From NCBI GenBank assembly GCA_019695575.1, contig JADNSB010000033.1:1-64000 (forward strand): a DNA stretch of 64,000 nt, in the 5' to 3' direction. Source of the stretch: Angomonas ambiguus. Its lineage: Eukaryota; Euglenozoa; Kinetoplastea; Trypanosomatida; Trypanosomatidae. The translations under genes and the position numbers were made by a program. Under the pieces are notes generated by a model. The model was not told the origin of the DNA. It did no database searches and saw only the letters and a program-made list of their open reading frames with translations. Every line of letters starts with the position of its first letter. Position 1 is the stretch's first letter. This document shows, in pieces, positions 28,335-38,419 of this stretch.

Positions 28335-28638
28335 GTTATTGTTGTTTACGGTGGTGGAGGTTTTGGTAGAGTTACTGCTGTTGCGGTTACTGTTCAGCTG
28401 GTCCGAGTCCTCCTTAAGGTTCAGAGGCGGGGGAGAGAAATTGTTGTTATTATTATTTTTGTGGTCATCGTCGTCGTCGTTATTATTATTATTATTATTA
28501 GTATTGTACTCGTCAAAGTTAAAGCGTGAGAAGCTAAAGTCATTCACGATCCCCTCACGGGAGGAGGCACTGCTCGCCATCGGGGGGCTGATAATACCTG
28601 CGTCCTGCACCTCTTTATTCTTATTATTGTTATTGTTC

Positions 28639-28672
<34 letters not shown>

Positions 28673-29290
28673 TTTTCCTCTCCTTGCCGTCACTTTTCTT
28701 CTCCCCCGGCGTAGAGGCCAGGCGTAGGGCCGCCAGCTGCTCTGGAGCGCAGTGTATAAAGTCACAGCGGTCGTGGTGAGGGCAAACGTTACCCGCCGAG
28801 TAGTTCCGACAGAGGCAGAAGGAAAAGACGGGCTGGTCGCGGTTCCGCTGACGGTACTGGGTGGATCCTACAGTAGGCACCACCGCCGCCGCTGGTATGG
28901 CGTAGGTGACGGTTTTACGTGGAGAGAGGACGTAGTAGTGATGCTGCGAGGATTGCAGCCCACTAGAGCGGTGAGCGAGCGTCTCGGACAGCGTAGGAGG
29001 CGGTGGGGGTACTCCATTAGAATTATTATTATGATTATTATTATGATGATTGGTATTATTATGAATATTATTAGGCCCTCCGAGGCGGAGGGGGTGGAGG
29101 TGAAGGGCAGGAGAGGGCCGTGGATCCTGGGAGGGGGGAGGGGTCAGTGAAATAGGGTTCAGTGAGTTACTCTCCTGACCACTACTGTGAGAGCCTTTAA
29201 GCCCCATGTCCTTATCATTATTATTATTATTATTATTATCATTATTATTATTATTAATATTATTATTATGGGGAGTAGTAAGGGTAGTTA

Positions 29291-29328
<38 letters not shown>

Positions 29329-29567
29329 TGATGTGGATGATGATGATGGCTAGAGTGCTTATGCGGGTTAATGTTGCCGTTAATATCCTGGTGGTGGAAG
29401 GCATCCTCCATGGAAGAATAAAAATTATTCCCCTCATTATGATTATTATTATTATTATTATTATCGTTATTACCGTTATTTAAGAAGGGTATAAAATCGT
29501 CTAGCAGTTTATTCATTTCGCGGTCTGCAGCACTGCTGGCTGAGTCCACTGAGAGGGAATGCATCAT
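27009..29567 (-). CDS. Asn-rich protein with two CCCH zinc fingers
   Basis: 852 residues. Two canonical CCCH fingers lie between Asn tracts: CRNYSAGNVCPHHDRCDFIH (C-x8-C-x5-C-x3-H, encoded near 28752-28813) and CKHYIRERCARGPLCHFLH (C-x7-C-x5-C-x3-H, near 27935-27995). Almost all else is interrupted poly-Asn, with His, Gln, Ser and Met, encoded largely by AAT/AAC triplet runs. The C-terminal 250 residues read as a prion-like Asn/Met/Pro domain. CCCH proteins control mRNA stability and translation in trypanosomatids, which lack gene-level transcription control. Targets are unknown. Unusually long AT-rich spacers flank the gene, so it probably has long, regulated UTRs. Confidence 0.75.
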
Positions 29568-31007
29568 GAGTCAATGAAAGAGTTTTATAAAAAAAAAATT
29601 AACAAAAAGAAAAGAAAAAGAATTTAAAACTCTAAAAATGGACAAATTAATAAAAATAAAATAAATTGCGGTTTTACTTATTTTATTTTAGGTATAAAGT
29701 CACTACTGTGAGTCAATTGAATTATATAGTGTTTAAGTTTGTATATATATATATATATATATATGAATAAAAAAAAAAAGGTTTGAAAAAAAAATTCGGA
29801 AAGGATATGAAATTAAAAAAAAAAAGAATTTCCTCAAAAAAAAATGCCTTTTAAAAATAACTTTTTATATTATTATTTAAACTTTATTGGTATATAATTA
29901 TTATTATTTTATTTCTTCACTGATTCGAGAAGGTGGAAAAGAAATAAAATTAAATATTTATATACTTGGATACTTTTTTACCTATATACAGTTAAAGAAA
30001 AAAAAGTAATTTTTTATATATACTGAAAAATAATAAGAAGGCGATAATAATAATTTAGATATATTATAATTTATATTTATTTCGAACAACAAAAAAAAAA
30101 AAACGAAATAAAATGGATTCAGTGAAAAAAAAAATTTAAATAAAAATTACAAAAAAAAGAAAAAAAATTAAATGAAACGAGTGAAAATAAATAATAAAGA
30201 AGGAAAGTTAAAAAAAGAAAAAAAGGGATTCAGAGAAAAGAGAACTTTTCTTTGAAAAAAATACAAATATATATATAAAGAAGTAAAAACTAGAAATAAA
30301 AACGGTTTGAAGATTTCTATTTTTCCTTTTTATAGAAAAAATATGAACGCTTTATTTCTATTTTTTACGAGTTAAGTATATATATATTTAGTTTTTTTTT
30401 TTAAAGGATTCTTTACGTGGAAAAGTAAAGTAGCAATTAAAAAAAAAAAGAGAGAGGTGAGAAAACTTTCAGAAAAGGGTTTTTTCTTGGAATATTAGGA
30501 AACGATTGAGACCTAAAAACTATGAGAAAAGGAAAAAGAGAGAGAAAGAAAGTGATAAAATTTTATCAGAAGCACTTTTTTGTTTCACGAAATCATTTAA
30601 ATAAAGAAAAGGAAAAAAAAAAGAACCAAACATAAAGGAATTAATATTCCCGACAAAAAAAAGTAAATAATTATTTACTTTTTACGTTTGCTAATATTAA
30701 AAAAAAAAAGTAATAATAATAGTAAAAGAAAAAGAAAGGAGAGGCGTAGCACTAAGGTTATAAGATGGCAGGCAAAACAATATAAATAATAAAAAGTAGA
30801 TAAACAAAATAAAAAATAAAAAATAATAATAATAAAGAAGTCAGTGAGGAGGTGGGAGATAAAAGAAGAGAAGAGCCAAAAGGGAAAAAAAAGGAAATTT
30901 GAAAAAAGTTCCTCAATCTTTTCCTCTCTCTCTCTCTTTCTCCTTTCTATCGAGTCCTCCGTCTTCCACTTTTATTATTTTATTATTTATTTATTTATTT
31001 TATTTCC
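29568..31007. other. Long AT-rich non-coding region (about 1.4 kb)
   Basis: No gene on either strand. It is strongly A-rich on the plus strand, with a (TA)n run at 29742-29764 and many A-runs of 8-12. It should contain the 5' leader of the CCCH gene and the 3' UTR of the Fe-SOD gene. Near 30910-30960 is a (CT)n-type stretch on the plus strand close to the SOD stop codon. Confidence 0.55.
29742..29764. repeat. (TA)n microsatellite
   Basis: About 11 TA units in the leader region upstream of the CCCH gene start at 29567. Confidence 0.85.
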
Positions 31008-31688
31008 TTAGGGCTTGCGAGCGGCCTCGAGCTGCTCTGCGACAAACTTCCAGTTAACGATTCCCCAGAATTCCTTGAGGTAGTCAGGGCGGCGGTTCTC
31101 AAAGTCCTTGTAGTAGGCGTGCTCCCACACATCCACGCACAGCACGGGGCGGAGACCGGCGGTCAGAGGGCAGCCGGCGTTACTGGTATTATCCAGGACC
31201 AAGGCCCCATTCTTGGCCGGGTCGACGCACAGCCACGTCCATCCACTGCCGAAGTTATTCGCGGCGGCGGTTAGGAACGCTTCCTTGAACTTCTCCACAC
31301 TGCCGAAGGACTCTTTCAGGGCGGACTCGACGGCGGGAGGGATGGGAGTGCCGTTGGGGGTCAGACAGTTCCAGTAGAAGGTGTGGTTGAAGTGCTGGGC
31401 AGCTTGATTGAAGGCGACCTTCTGGTCCGGCTTGCTGGAGAGCTCAATGAGAAGGGACTCAATCGTGCTGCCGTCCTTCCCCTTGACGAGGGTGTTGAGC
31501 TTATCCACGTAGGCCTTGTGGTGCTTGGTGTAGTGGAGCTCCACTTGACGGGGGGTCAGTACCGGCGCCACTCCCTCCTTCCAGTCAAACGAGAGCTTAG
31601 GGAGCTCTGCAGGGTACTTGAGGGAGGGGAGAGAGCTGTAGCTCATGACGGCCGCGAAACGGGGGGCAAAGGCGATACGACGGAACAT
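31008..31688 (-). CDS. SODA: Iron superoxide dismutase, mitochondrial
   Basis: 226 residues with a presequence of about 20 (MFRRIAFAPRFAAVMSYSS). Metal ligands are all present: His52 (LHYTKHH), His102 (NHTFYW), Asp186 and His190 (DVWEHAYY). Gln98 in AAQHFNHTFYW is the outer-sphere Gln placed as in iron enzymes. It converts superoxide to oxygen and hydrogen peroxide. Trypanosomatids have only Fe-SODs, with SODA in the mitochondrion; the presequence fits that isoform. Codon bias is strong, as expected for an abundant protein. Confidence 0.93.
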   Translation of the reverse strand: MFRRIAFAPRFAAVMSYSSLPSLKYPAELPKLSFDWKEGVAPVLTPRQVELHYTKHHKAYVDKLNTLVKGKDGSTIESLLIELSSKPDQKVAFNQAAQHFNHTFYWNCLTPNGTPIPPAVESALKESFGSVEKFKEAFLTAAANNFGSGWTWLCVDPAKNGALVLDNTSNAGCPLTAGLRPVLCVDVWEHAYYKDFENRRPDYLKEFWGIVNWKFVAEQLEAARKP

Positions 31689-31938
31689 ATTAGTGTATAG
31701 GATTCCGTTAAAATATAGAGAGAAGTAGGTGTTGTAAGTAAAAAAAAGATGCTTGTCGCGAATAAAAACTTAAAAAAAAGAAGAAAAAAAGATAGAGAGG
31801 GGTGGAGGTAAAGTAGAAGAAATCATTACCTCAACAGTAGTAGTAGTAGTAGTGCCAATAGATGCACTACTCTACACGAGGTACTGTATCATTGGCTTGT
31901 CTGTGATTATTAGAATGTATAGGAAACCCCCTCTCCTC

Positions 31939-33804
31939 TTACCCAGAGGGAATCTCCCCCATCGCTGCCGCCCGTCGTCGTTCGCTGTCCACGTCCACCG
32001 CCTTGTGACGGCGCTGCACTTTAAACTCTATATCGAGTACACTACAGTAAGACTGACACTGGCGGACTGCACGGCGGGAGAGGACAGTGACGGCGGTGCC
32101 CTCCGCTCCCATCCGTCCTACTCTACCGCACCAATGCGCGTACTCGGCGCTGGACTGAGGGGAGGCGAGGAGAAACACATGCGTCAGTCCCTCCAGGTGC
32201 AGTCCTCGCACTGTGCTGCACCGGCAGATAATGTAATGTCGGGCGCTTGTCGTCGGTACGGTCGCTAGTGCATCCTCCCGAGGGGTCGCCACACTCGTCT
32301 GTGTGGACGTCTCCACTGGCAGTCGGTCGAAGCGGCGATGGGGGGAGGAGGCGGCAGGACGCTCTCGGACACTACGTTGCATGAACCGCTTCGTCTCCTC
32401 CCTCCGTCGCTGTCGCAATGCTTCCGTGACACTATGATCCATTCTCTGTATCGTGAAGGGCTCCCGAGAGGAAGAGGAGGGGTCGCCCTCCTGTAGGCCA
32501 GACTGCGAGGGGATCAGCACCTTGGCAATAAACTCCTCCACGTTCGCGCTGTCGGGGAGGATGAGGAGTATCTTCTCTTGCGGGAGCTCGGGGTCGGTCG
32601 AGGTGGCGGACGGACAACACTGGTGGGTGGCGAGGGCCAGCACCTCACACTGCTCCTCTAGCGTGTCTGCGGTGTAGAAAAGGTGTCGGATGTTCTTTGG
32701 CACACTCGTCCGAGACACCGCCTGCTGCACCTCCTCCAGCCGCTTGGAGCCCCCTGTACCGCCGCCGAGGTGGACGGCATTCTCAAAGATACGAGAAGAG
32801 CGATCCCCTAGCAGATTCTTCTTCATGTAACGGCGGATGTGGTTCACCGTCGACCCCGCTAACGTAGCACTGGTGAAGACGATCTGCACCGGCGCCTGAT
32901 ACTTGGTCTGCTTGTACAGCTCCTTCAGCAGTAGGGTTCCAGGAGCGGAGGGGTCGGTGCTGGGCATCACCTCATCCACCTCATCCACGATAATTAAATC
33001 CACCGTCGGGATCACCGGCGTCAGGTTAAAGGAGTAGTTTTTCCTTCCCTTATAGTCCTCCCGCCGCATCACCGCCTTCTTTCGCCGAGAATAAAACTCC
33101 CACAGTACTTCAGGGGTGGCGACGACGATGTAGGGTCGGCTATCGATGGTGCCGACTACCCGCTTCCGATTGCCCTTCTCACGAACCAGCTCCTTGGTGA
33201 GACGACGGTAAACCATCTCTCCAGGGAGGTCCCCGGTAGCCGCGAACACCAGTCGGTCGTCATTAGGATACCACCACATCTCTCGCAGCCACCGCTCCAC
33301 CTGCAAACAGAGAAAGTCATTGCTGACTAGGAGGATGGTGGAGAAGAGCTTCATCGGACCATCTCTCATCAAACGCGCAATCACCCCCGCACACAGTGCA
33401 AAGGTTTTGCCAGTGCCAGTCGGGGCACAGACGGCGACGTCCTGATGAGCATAGAGGTGCTGTAGGAGCCGTGCCTGCACCGTGGTCAGCCCTGTTGCCC
33501 TGGTGGTGCCCCGCTGGCGGAAGTGCGTTTCGAGGTAGTCGACCAAGTGCGGTGGGATACCCATACGATCCGGGTCCAGCCTGGCGACCGCCTCTTGACA
33601 GTCCGGGGAGCCGCCCCCCTCGTAGTCTAGAACAATGTCGTGGAGGGAGGGGAGGTCTTGCAGGGGGGCGGGGCGCTTGGGTGTGAAGACCATCGGTCTG
33701 CAGTCCGACGTACGAATGTCGGTGAACTCTTCGGGGATCTCACGAAACCGTCTTGGTAGTCGATGCTCCGGTCGCCATAAACGACGGACACACCTTCGCA
33801 GCAT
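31939..33804 (-). CDS. DEAD-box RNA helicase, probably mitochondrial
   Basis: 621 residues with an Arg-rich N-terminus ([20 protein letters not shown]) typical of mitochondrial targeting. Motifs in order: Q-like TTVQARLL (107-114), Walker A APTGTGKT (127-134), motif Ib ATPEVL (229-234), motif II DEVD (274-277, in place of DEAD), motif III SAT (312-314), motif V in [14 protein letters not shown], and motif VI as [10 protein letters not shown] near 570. All catalytic residues needed for ATP hydrolysis seem present. Kinetoplastid mitochondria use several such helicases in RNA editing and mitoribosome assembly; which one this is cannot be read here. Confidence 0.85.
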   Translation of the reverse strand: MLRRCVRRLWRPEHRLPRRFREIPEEFTDIRTSDCRPMVFTPKRPAPLQDLPSLHDIVLDYEGGGSPDCQEAVARLDPDRMGIPPHLVDYLETHFRQRGTTRATGLTTVQARLLQHLYAHQDVAVCAPTGTGKTFALCAGVIARLMRDGPMKLFSTILLVSNDFLCLQVERWLREMWWYPNDDRLVFAATGDLPGEMVYRRLTKELVREKGNRKRVVGTIDSRPYIVVATPEVLWEFYSRRKKAVMRREDYKGRKNYSFNLTPVIPTVDLIIVDEVDEVMPSTDPSAPGTLLLKELYKQTKYQAPVQIVFTSATLAGSTVNHIRRYMKKNLLGDRSSRIFENAVHLGGGTGGSKRLEEVQQAVSRTSVPKNIRHLFYTADTLEEQCEVLALATHQCCPSATSTDPELPQEKILLILPDSANVEEFIAKVLIPSQSGLQEGDPSSSSREPFTIQRMDHSVTEALRQRRREETKRFMQRSVRERPAASSPHRRFDRLPVETSTQTSVATPREDALATVPTTSARHYIICRCSTVRGLHLEGLTHVFLLASPQSSAEYAHWCGRVGRMGAEGTAVTVLSRRAVRQCQSYCSVLDIEFKVQRRHKAVDVDSERRRAAAMGEIPSG

Positions 33805-34145
33805 GTGGTGTACTGTACACGGCGCTGCAAGGTGGGGAACACAAGGGTACTACGCTATGCACTAATGATAATGATGATATTGGTGACGATGGGAAGGCGA
33901 GAGAGAAAGAGGAAACAATGAAATGAAAGAAAGACACACAAAGCATTAAAAAAAAAAAAAACAGAGTGACGCGATGGGCTAAAAGAAAAATTAAAAAAAA
34001 ACTGTACTTCCTATTGCTAGAATTGAAATCCCATAATTTCACCCAATACAACTAAAATATAACGTCCAGGAAAAAAAAAATTATATATATATAGATATAT
34101 ATAAAGAATCCCTACTAATACAACTATCGCTAGTCTTTATTATTG
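33805..34145 (-). other. Spacer with helicase splice acceptor
   Basis: About 340 bases. On the coding strand a CT-rich stretch ends in GCAG at 33825-33826 and another CAG at 33813-33815, both close to the helicase ATG at 33804; either could be the trans-splice site. The rest is A/T-rich, with a TATATA cluster near 34083-34103 in the 3' UTR side. No gene. Confidence 0.4.
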
Positions 34146-34322
34146 TTACTCATCCTCCGCCTCACTTTCGGAGTCATCGGAGGAGGAAGTATCCTCTTCC
34201 TTGGGGCGAACGATAGGAGCGGTACCGCCGGGCATGAACTGAGGACAGCGGTGACGCATCGTCTCTAGGCCAGTGCACGTCGTGTAGGTGGCGGCGGAGC
34301 AAACAATATTCAGCGCGGGCAT
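34146..34322 (-). CDS. Small 58-residue protein with acidic C-terminus
   Basis: Read directly from the minus strand between the helicase and TPR genes. It starts MPALNIVCSAATYTT and ends with a run DTSSSDDSESEAEDE before TAA. Middle part CTGLETMRHRCPQFMPGG contains two Cys. G+C content (about 55 percent) and third-position usage resemble neighbouring genes, against a background of AT-rich spacer, which argues that it is real. Family unknown. It lies in the same orientation with normal spacing on both sides. Ser/Asp/Glu tails like this often carry CK2 sites. Confidence 0.6.
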   Translation of the reverse strand: MPALNIVCSAATYTTCTGLETMRHRCPQFMPGGTAPIVRPKEEDTSSSDDSESEAEDE

Positions 34323-34672
34323 TAAAAATAAATTATAAATAAAGCAAAACGGGGTTAGACTAAATACCTAATAAGAGGGAAAGGAATAAAAAGAGGAGAG
34401 AGAGAGAGATGAAAGTAATGAACCAAAATGCAACATAGCCATAATAATAATAATGAGAAAAAAATGAATAAGTTAGGAGAGGTATCACTTTCTTTGACTA
34501 ATACAACAGTAGTAGTGGTAGTGGTGTAGATTGACGATAGAATAGTACATACAGTTTATTTTTTATTTTATTTTTGTACACTTGTTTGCTCCATTGTTAT
34601 TATCCTTCTTTGCCGTGTGTGTGTGTGTGTGTGTGTGTGCTTTTTTTTTTTTTTCTTCGTTATTTTCCTTCT
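34323..34672 (-). other. Spacer with GT repeat and poly-T
   Basis: About 350 bases. Near the stop of the TPR gene lie a (GT)n run at 34614-34639 and a T-run of 14 directly after it on the plus strand. The 34323-34500 part is A/G-rich and includes the leader of the 58-residue gene. No gene. Confidence 0.4.
34614..34639. repeat. (GT)n microsatellite
   Basis: Thirteen GT units followed by a T-run, in the 3' UTR side of the TPR gene. Confidence 0.9.
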
Positions 34673-36463
34673 TTACAGGAAAAGGTACTCGAAGCGGTGG
34701 AAGTCGACTAAAGGGGCTTTCCTCTCCAACTCGGCAGCGGAAGCGTAAAAGTCGGTACTGACCTCCGAGGCGCCCTGAGCCTCTCGCACCACCCCCAGCC
34801 CTTGATGCGCCTCCCTATTGAGAAGATCACAGCGGATGGCGCTATTGAAGAGGTACGCCGCTTGGTTGTACTTGGTCGCCTTATCTCGCTCCGAGAGGAG
34901 TGGACTGCCTGCCTCTATGAGCTGCAGCGTACCCAGCAGCGAGTAGGCCTCGCTGTGGCCGGCGTAGACCTCCACGGCTTTGAGGAGTTGGGTGCGGACG
35001 GACTCGGTGTCGGCGAGCAGGCGGCGCTCGTCGTGTACACGGGTGAGCATCTTCACCGTAGCGGACCCCCTCACGGACGCCGTCAAGGAGAAGCTGCCTC
35101 CCTCCCCCCGGGCCTTCGCGCCTTGCCGCAGTGTACCTAGCAGATTCAGATTACGAGCCGTCGGGATGGGCTCCACTCGTTCTTTAATCTCTAGCATGGA
35201 CCGTCGGGCGCTGGAGCACAGCAAGTCGGCGAGGGGGCCGGGATAGTTTTTATTCTCCTTGACGATATACGACACTCCCGCCTCCACGGCCACCTCCGCT
35301 ATACTGTCTGCCCCACAGCGCGCTGCTGTGTTAGCCAACAAGGCCCAATGGCCAGCGACTCGGGACTTCCGCTCCCCAGAGGTCAACGTCTGCTGCAGCG
35401 TGTCTTGCTCTCCAGGTACACTCCGCACCAGCAGCGATTGGATAGTACTCTTCCGCTCCTTACCCTCCGGTTCCTCCAAGACCTGCTTGGTGAGTTTCTG
35501 TAGACGAGCCAGCACCGCCGCAAGGTCCTCCGCAATCACCGTTGGGGAATACTGTTGGGAGGGGGTGCAGGACGCTTTAATAGCAATGGACAGCAGCGCC
35601 GCGGGGATATCGTCTGGGTAGAGCGATTGAAGGCGGTGAAGGACTTGCCCCGCGTTGTCGTAATTGCTATCGGAGGTGTGCAACAGGGCAAGAAGAAACA
35701 GACCTAGATAGCTGTCCTCGTGTTTACGAAGGAGGTCGCTCACTCGTGAACGAACGGTGTTGGTGTGGCCGAGGAAGGCGAGCAACCAGCAGAGCCGTGC
35801 GAGGAAGGCGAGATCCCACGGGGAGGGACTCTCCTCTGCAATGATTTCCTCGCAAGTGGTGTTGGCTATCATGGCGGACAATGAAAACAGCTCCTCCTTC
35901 TTACTTCTCTCCTGTAATAGAGTGCCCTGGTGATAACAACAAAACGCGGCACCAGTGGTGGTGAGTCGACTACGATGTATTTGAACCGCCATCAGCGCCA
36001 AGTCCAAGGCGCGCTTGGAGATCATAATGGAGCGGTCCTGCAGTGCGGCCACACAACCCGCCGATAGCACATACGACGCCTCTAACCGTTTTAGTGACAC
36101 CCCAACCGAACCTTTGGCGTCGCCTTTCGAAGCGGCCGCCCGCCGTTCCTCCTCTTCTTCGTTTCTAGCAGAAAAGACCGGTTCATCCTCCTCCGCAGGA
36201 CTGTCGCCCTGAGGCACCTCCTCTTCCTTTTCTTCCTCGAGGAGTGCTTTAGCGGTTTCCTCGCACACGTCTAACGTCCTAGAACGGAACAAAGGGCTGT
36301 TAAAGTACAGTTGAGGGGCTACCACACTCAACCACTCCCTTCCGGTGACGGGGGGAGGATGAGAGCTGCCGCTGTGAATGACGTCCTTGACTGGGCGGGT
36401 GTAGGAAGGCGGTGCGACGTAGGACCGCTTTGCCTTGATTGGTTTCACCTGACTCATTGACAC
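34673..36463 (-). CDS. TPR-repeat protein, TTC7/Ypp1-like C-terminus
   Basis: 596 residues. The N-terminal 130 residues are low-complexity and acidic. From about 130 to the end it is all alpha-helical, with TPR-like helices; the last repeat HQGLGVVREAQGASEVSTDFYASAAELERKAP... resembles the closing TPR of TTC7 (AWHGLGEVLQAQG, then FLTALELEASSP). TTC7/Ypp1 with EFR3 holds phosphatidylinositol 4-kinase III alpha at the plasma membrane. The similarity is limited to repeat consensus, so other TPR proteins (for example intraflagellar transport or BBS components) are possible. Confidence 0.5.
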   Translation of the reverse strand: MSMSQVKPIKAKRSYVAPPSYTRPVKDVIHSGSSHPPPVTGREWLSVVAPQLYFNSPLFRSRTLDVCEETAKALLEEEKEEEVPQGDSPAEEDEPVFSARNEEEEERRAAASKGDAKGSVGVSLKRLEASYVLSAGCVAALQDRSIMISKRALDLALMAVQIHRSRLTTTGAAFCCYHQGTLLQERSKKEELFSLSAMIANTTCEEIIAEESPSPWDLAFLARLCWLLAFLGHTNTVRSRVSDLLRKHEDSYLGLFLLALLHTSDSNYDNAGQVLHRLQSLYPDDIPAALLSIAIKASCTPSQQYSPTVIAEDLAAVLARLQKLTKQVLEEPEGKERKSTIQSLLVRSVPGEQDTLQQTLTSGERKSRVAGHWALLANTAARCGADSIAEVAVEAGVSYIVKENKNYPGPLADLLCSSARRSMLEIKERVEPIPTARNLNLLGTLRQGAKARGEGGSFSLTASVRGSATVKMLTRVHDERRLLADTESVRTQLLKAVEVYAGHSEAYSLLGTLQLIEAGSPLLSERDKATKYNQAAYLFNSAIRCDLLNREAHQGLGVVREAQGASEVSTDFYASAAELERKAPLVDFHRFEYLFL

Positions 36464-36683
36464 TTTTGAGGAAGGGAAGAAATTGTAGAAGAAGAATATG
36501 AGAAAGGAAAAGAAAAAAAGGGGCGTAGGGGGAGACGAAAGAAAGTGACCGGTTTCAAAAACAAGTTGTTAAGTGAAAGAATATAAAAATAGCAATAATA
36601 ATATAATAATATAATAAGGATATCAATGGGTATGGAGTACACTCTCATTCCTTAGAGGACGTTAACCCCACTGATATAGGTAT

Positions 36684-38105
36684 TCACACCCACAGCCGTT
36701 CGTGCACCAACACACGATTCCCTCCCCCATGAAAATCTGCTGGAGACCGCTTTATCACCTCATCGCCATCCTTCAAGGAAACTAGCTCCATACTCTGGTT
36801 CAGCACTCCACAGACAATACGGTTGCCGAGGAACACCGTATCATGCACCTTCTCCGTCAGCTTAAGTGCCTCTTCTACGGTGGACATGCGCACCAGCACC
36901 GCCCCGGTGAACACACCCGTCCTATCGTCAATCGACATCCGAAGGGATTCCACATTACCGTAGCGAGACGCAATCTCCCTCAGCTGGTACTCGTGCATAT
37001 AATACGGGAACCCATCCATTAAGATATCGGGCACAAAGCCCTCGGCGTCGTCCTCTGAGCTGGAGTCGGAGGAGGAGGATAGGGAGGAGGAGCTGGTGCT
37101 GCCCTCACTTCCACTCCTCTCTCTTTTCTTCACCTTTTCCTTCTCGACGCGATGGGGTGGTATCTTTTTCAGATCCGCTATAAAAACAGTCGCGCAGTTG
37201 GCCAACATGGCATCCACATCGTGCAAGGTGAAGCAGTTTTCCTCTCTCTCCTGGTGGTGAAACGCGATAAACACCAGTTCCTTATAGTAAGCCCTCTGAA
37301 CGGCCATTAAAGCGTTCTGGTAAGAGTCTACGGTAATAATAAAGTCCTGCAGGAGGAGTGCCTCAGGGGTGTTGTGATGGAGCTGGCAGAACCAACGAGT
37401 GGTGGCGGTCCCCAAGTCTGCCTCCTGTAACGACACCCTTTGTACCGTCTCGGAGTCAGTCTGACCATAACGACCGAGATAAGGGTTCATGGACTCTTTA
37501 TTGAGGCGATCTGTGTGTATCATGCGAACGAAAAGATGAATCATTTGGTTCTTGTGATGTCGAGGGGGACGAACACTAAAGAAGGGGGAAGATAAAATTT
37601 CTTCTCTGGATTGGAGAGTCTCGGTGGGGCGTTGAGGTGTATCCACCGTCACTCCCGACGCTCGAAGCGGACTCGCCTCCTCTCCTTGCGGAGGACCGTG
37701 AGGGGTCTTGGTGGGGGAAGAAAAGGGAGACAGTTCGTCTGTAGGCGGTAGCAGAGGGGTCGTCTTGGGGGAGAGGGTTTGAATCGTTTTGGACCGTGGT
37801 GGGTCGCTGTGCAAGTCGGGGTATTCTAAAAAAGAGAGAATCAACCGACTCACCCGCGATACACTCGAGGAGTACTCCTGCATCCGGGGAAGGGACTGCC
37901 AGCACTCTAATGGGGCTCGCTTCTCCATCACCCGGCGCAGACACAACAGGGTGAGCTGGGCCAGCCGTTTCGCCATCGGGTCCACCACACTATAGAAAAT
38001 AGGATACACAAAGTGGTTCCGCTCGAATACCTGGAACAGTTCTGGAACTAGTTGCAGCTGCCTAGAGAGCTGATAACAGCGGAGATCGCTTTCCGCGGCA
38101 TCCAT
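36684..38105 (-). CDS. RRM protein with Ser-rich linker
   Basis: 473 residues. An N-terminal helical region (1-95) is followed by a disordered Pro/Ser part (100-185) and a second folded stretch (190-315). A Ser/Asp/Glu-rich linker at 331-355 precedes one C-terminal RRM at 361-435: RNP2 ILMDGF (361-366), RNP1-like FTGAVLVRM (399-407), where the usual aromatic of RNP1 is replaced, so RNA contacts may be reduced. Trypanosomatid RRM proteins mostly act in mRNA processing and decay. The fold of the middle part is not recognised. Confidence 0.7.
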   Translation of the reverse strand: MDAAESDLRCYQLSRQLQLVPELFQVFERNHFVYPIFYSVVDPMAKRLAQLTLLCLRRVMEKRAPLECWQSLPRMQEYSSSVSRVSRLILSFLEYPDLHSDPPRSKTIQTLSPKTTPLLPPTDELSPFSSPTKTPHGPPQGEEASPLRASGVTVDTPQRPTETLQSREEILSSPFFSVRPPRHHKNQMIHLFVRMIHTDRLNKESMNPYLGRYGQTDSETVQRVSLQEADLGTATTRWFCQLHHNTPEALLLQDFIITVDSYQNALMAVQRAYYKELVFIAFHHQEREENCFTLHDVDAMLANCATVFIADLKKIPPHRVEKEKVKKRERSGSEGSTSSSSLSSSSDSSSEDDAEGFVPDILMDGFPYYMHEYQLREIASRYGNVESLRMSIDDRTGVFTGAVLVRMSTVEEALKLTEKVHDTVFLGNRIVCGVLNQSMELVSLKDGDEVIKRSPADFHGGGNRVLVHERLWV

Positions 38106-38419
38106 TTCACCCTACTGTACTATCGTTGAGCGTATTGATTACTATTATTTTAAAGTGATTCCTTTTAACTTCTCTCTTTTACTTTTTTTATTTTTTCTGC
38201 TCGTCAATAAATAAAAATGAAAAATGGGGAGAGAAGAGAAGAGGTGTTCAGGGGGAACTGGATCATAGTATAAAACCAAACAGGGTTGTTTACGTGTTAC
38301 TCTACACTGAGATACTTCTTGTTATTATTATTTGTTGATGCTGTTGTTGTTGTTGTTGTTTTAAAATTTATTACTCGAGAAGATCGAGTGGGTAAAGAGA
38401 TACAACAACGACCAATAGT
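38106..38419 (-). other. Spacer, no gene seen
   Basis: About 315 bases. It contains a short (GTT)n run at 38341-38359 and A/T-rich sequence. The pyrimidine tract for the RRP43-like gene is not here but upstream of 39283; this spacer is that gene's 3' UTR side for the RRM gene's leader. Confidence 0.35.

Noticed and set aside
28098-28779. Plus-strand Leu/Ile-rich frames opposite the CCCH gene
   Set aside because: They translate the complement of Asn triplet repeats (ATT, TTA) into Ile or Leu runs, and are not genes.
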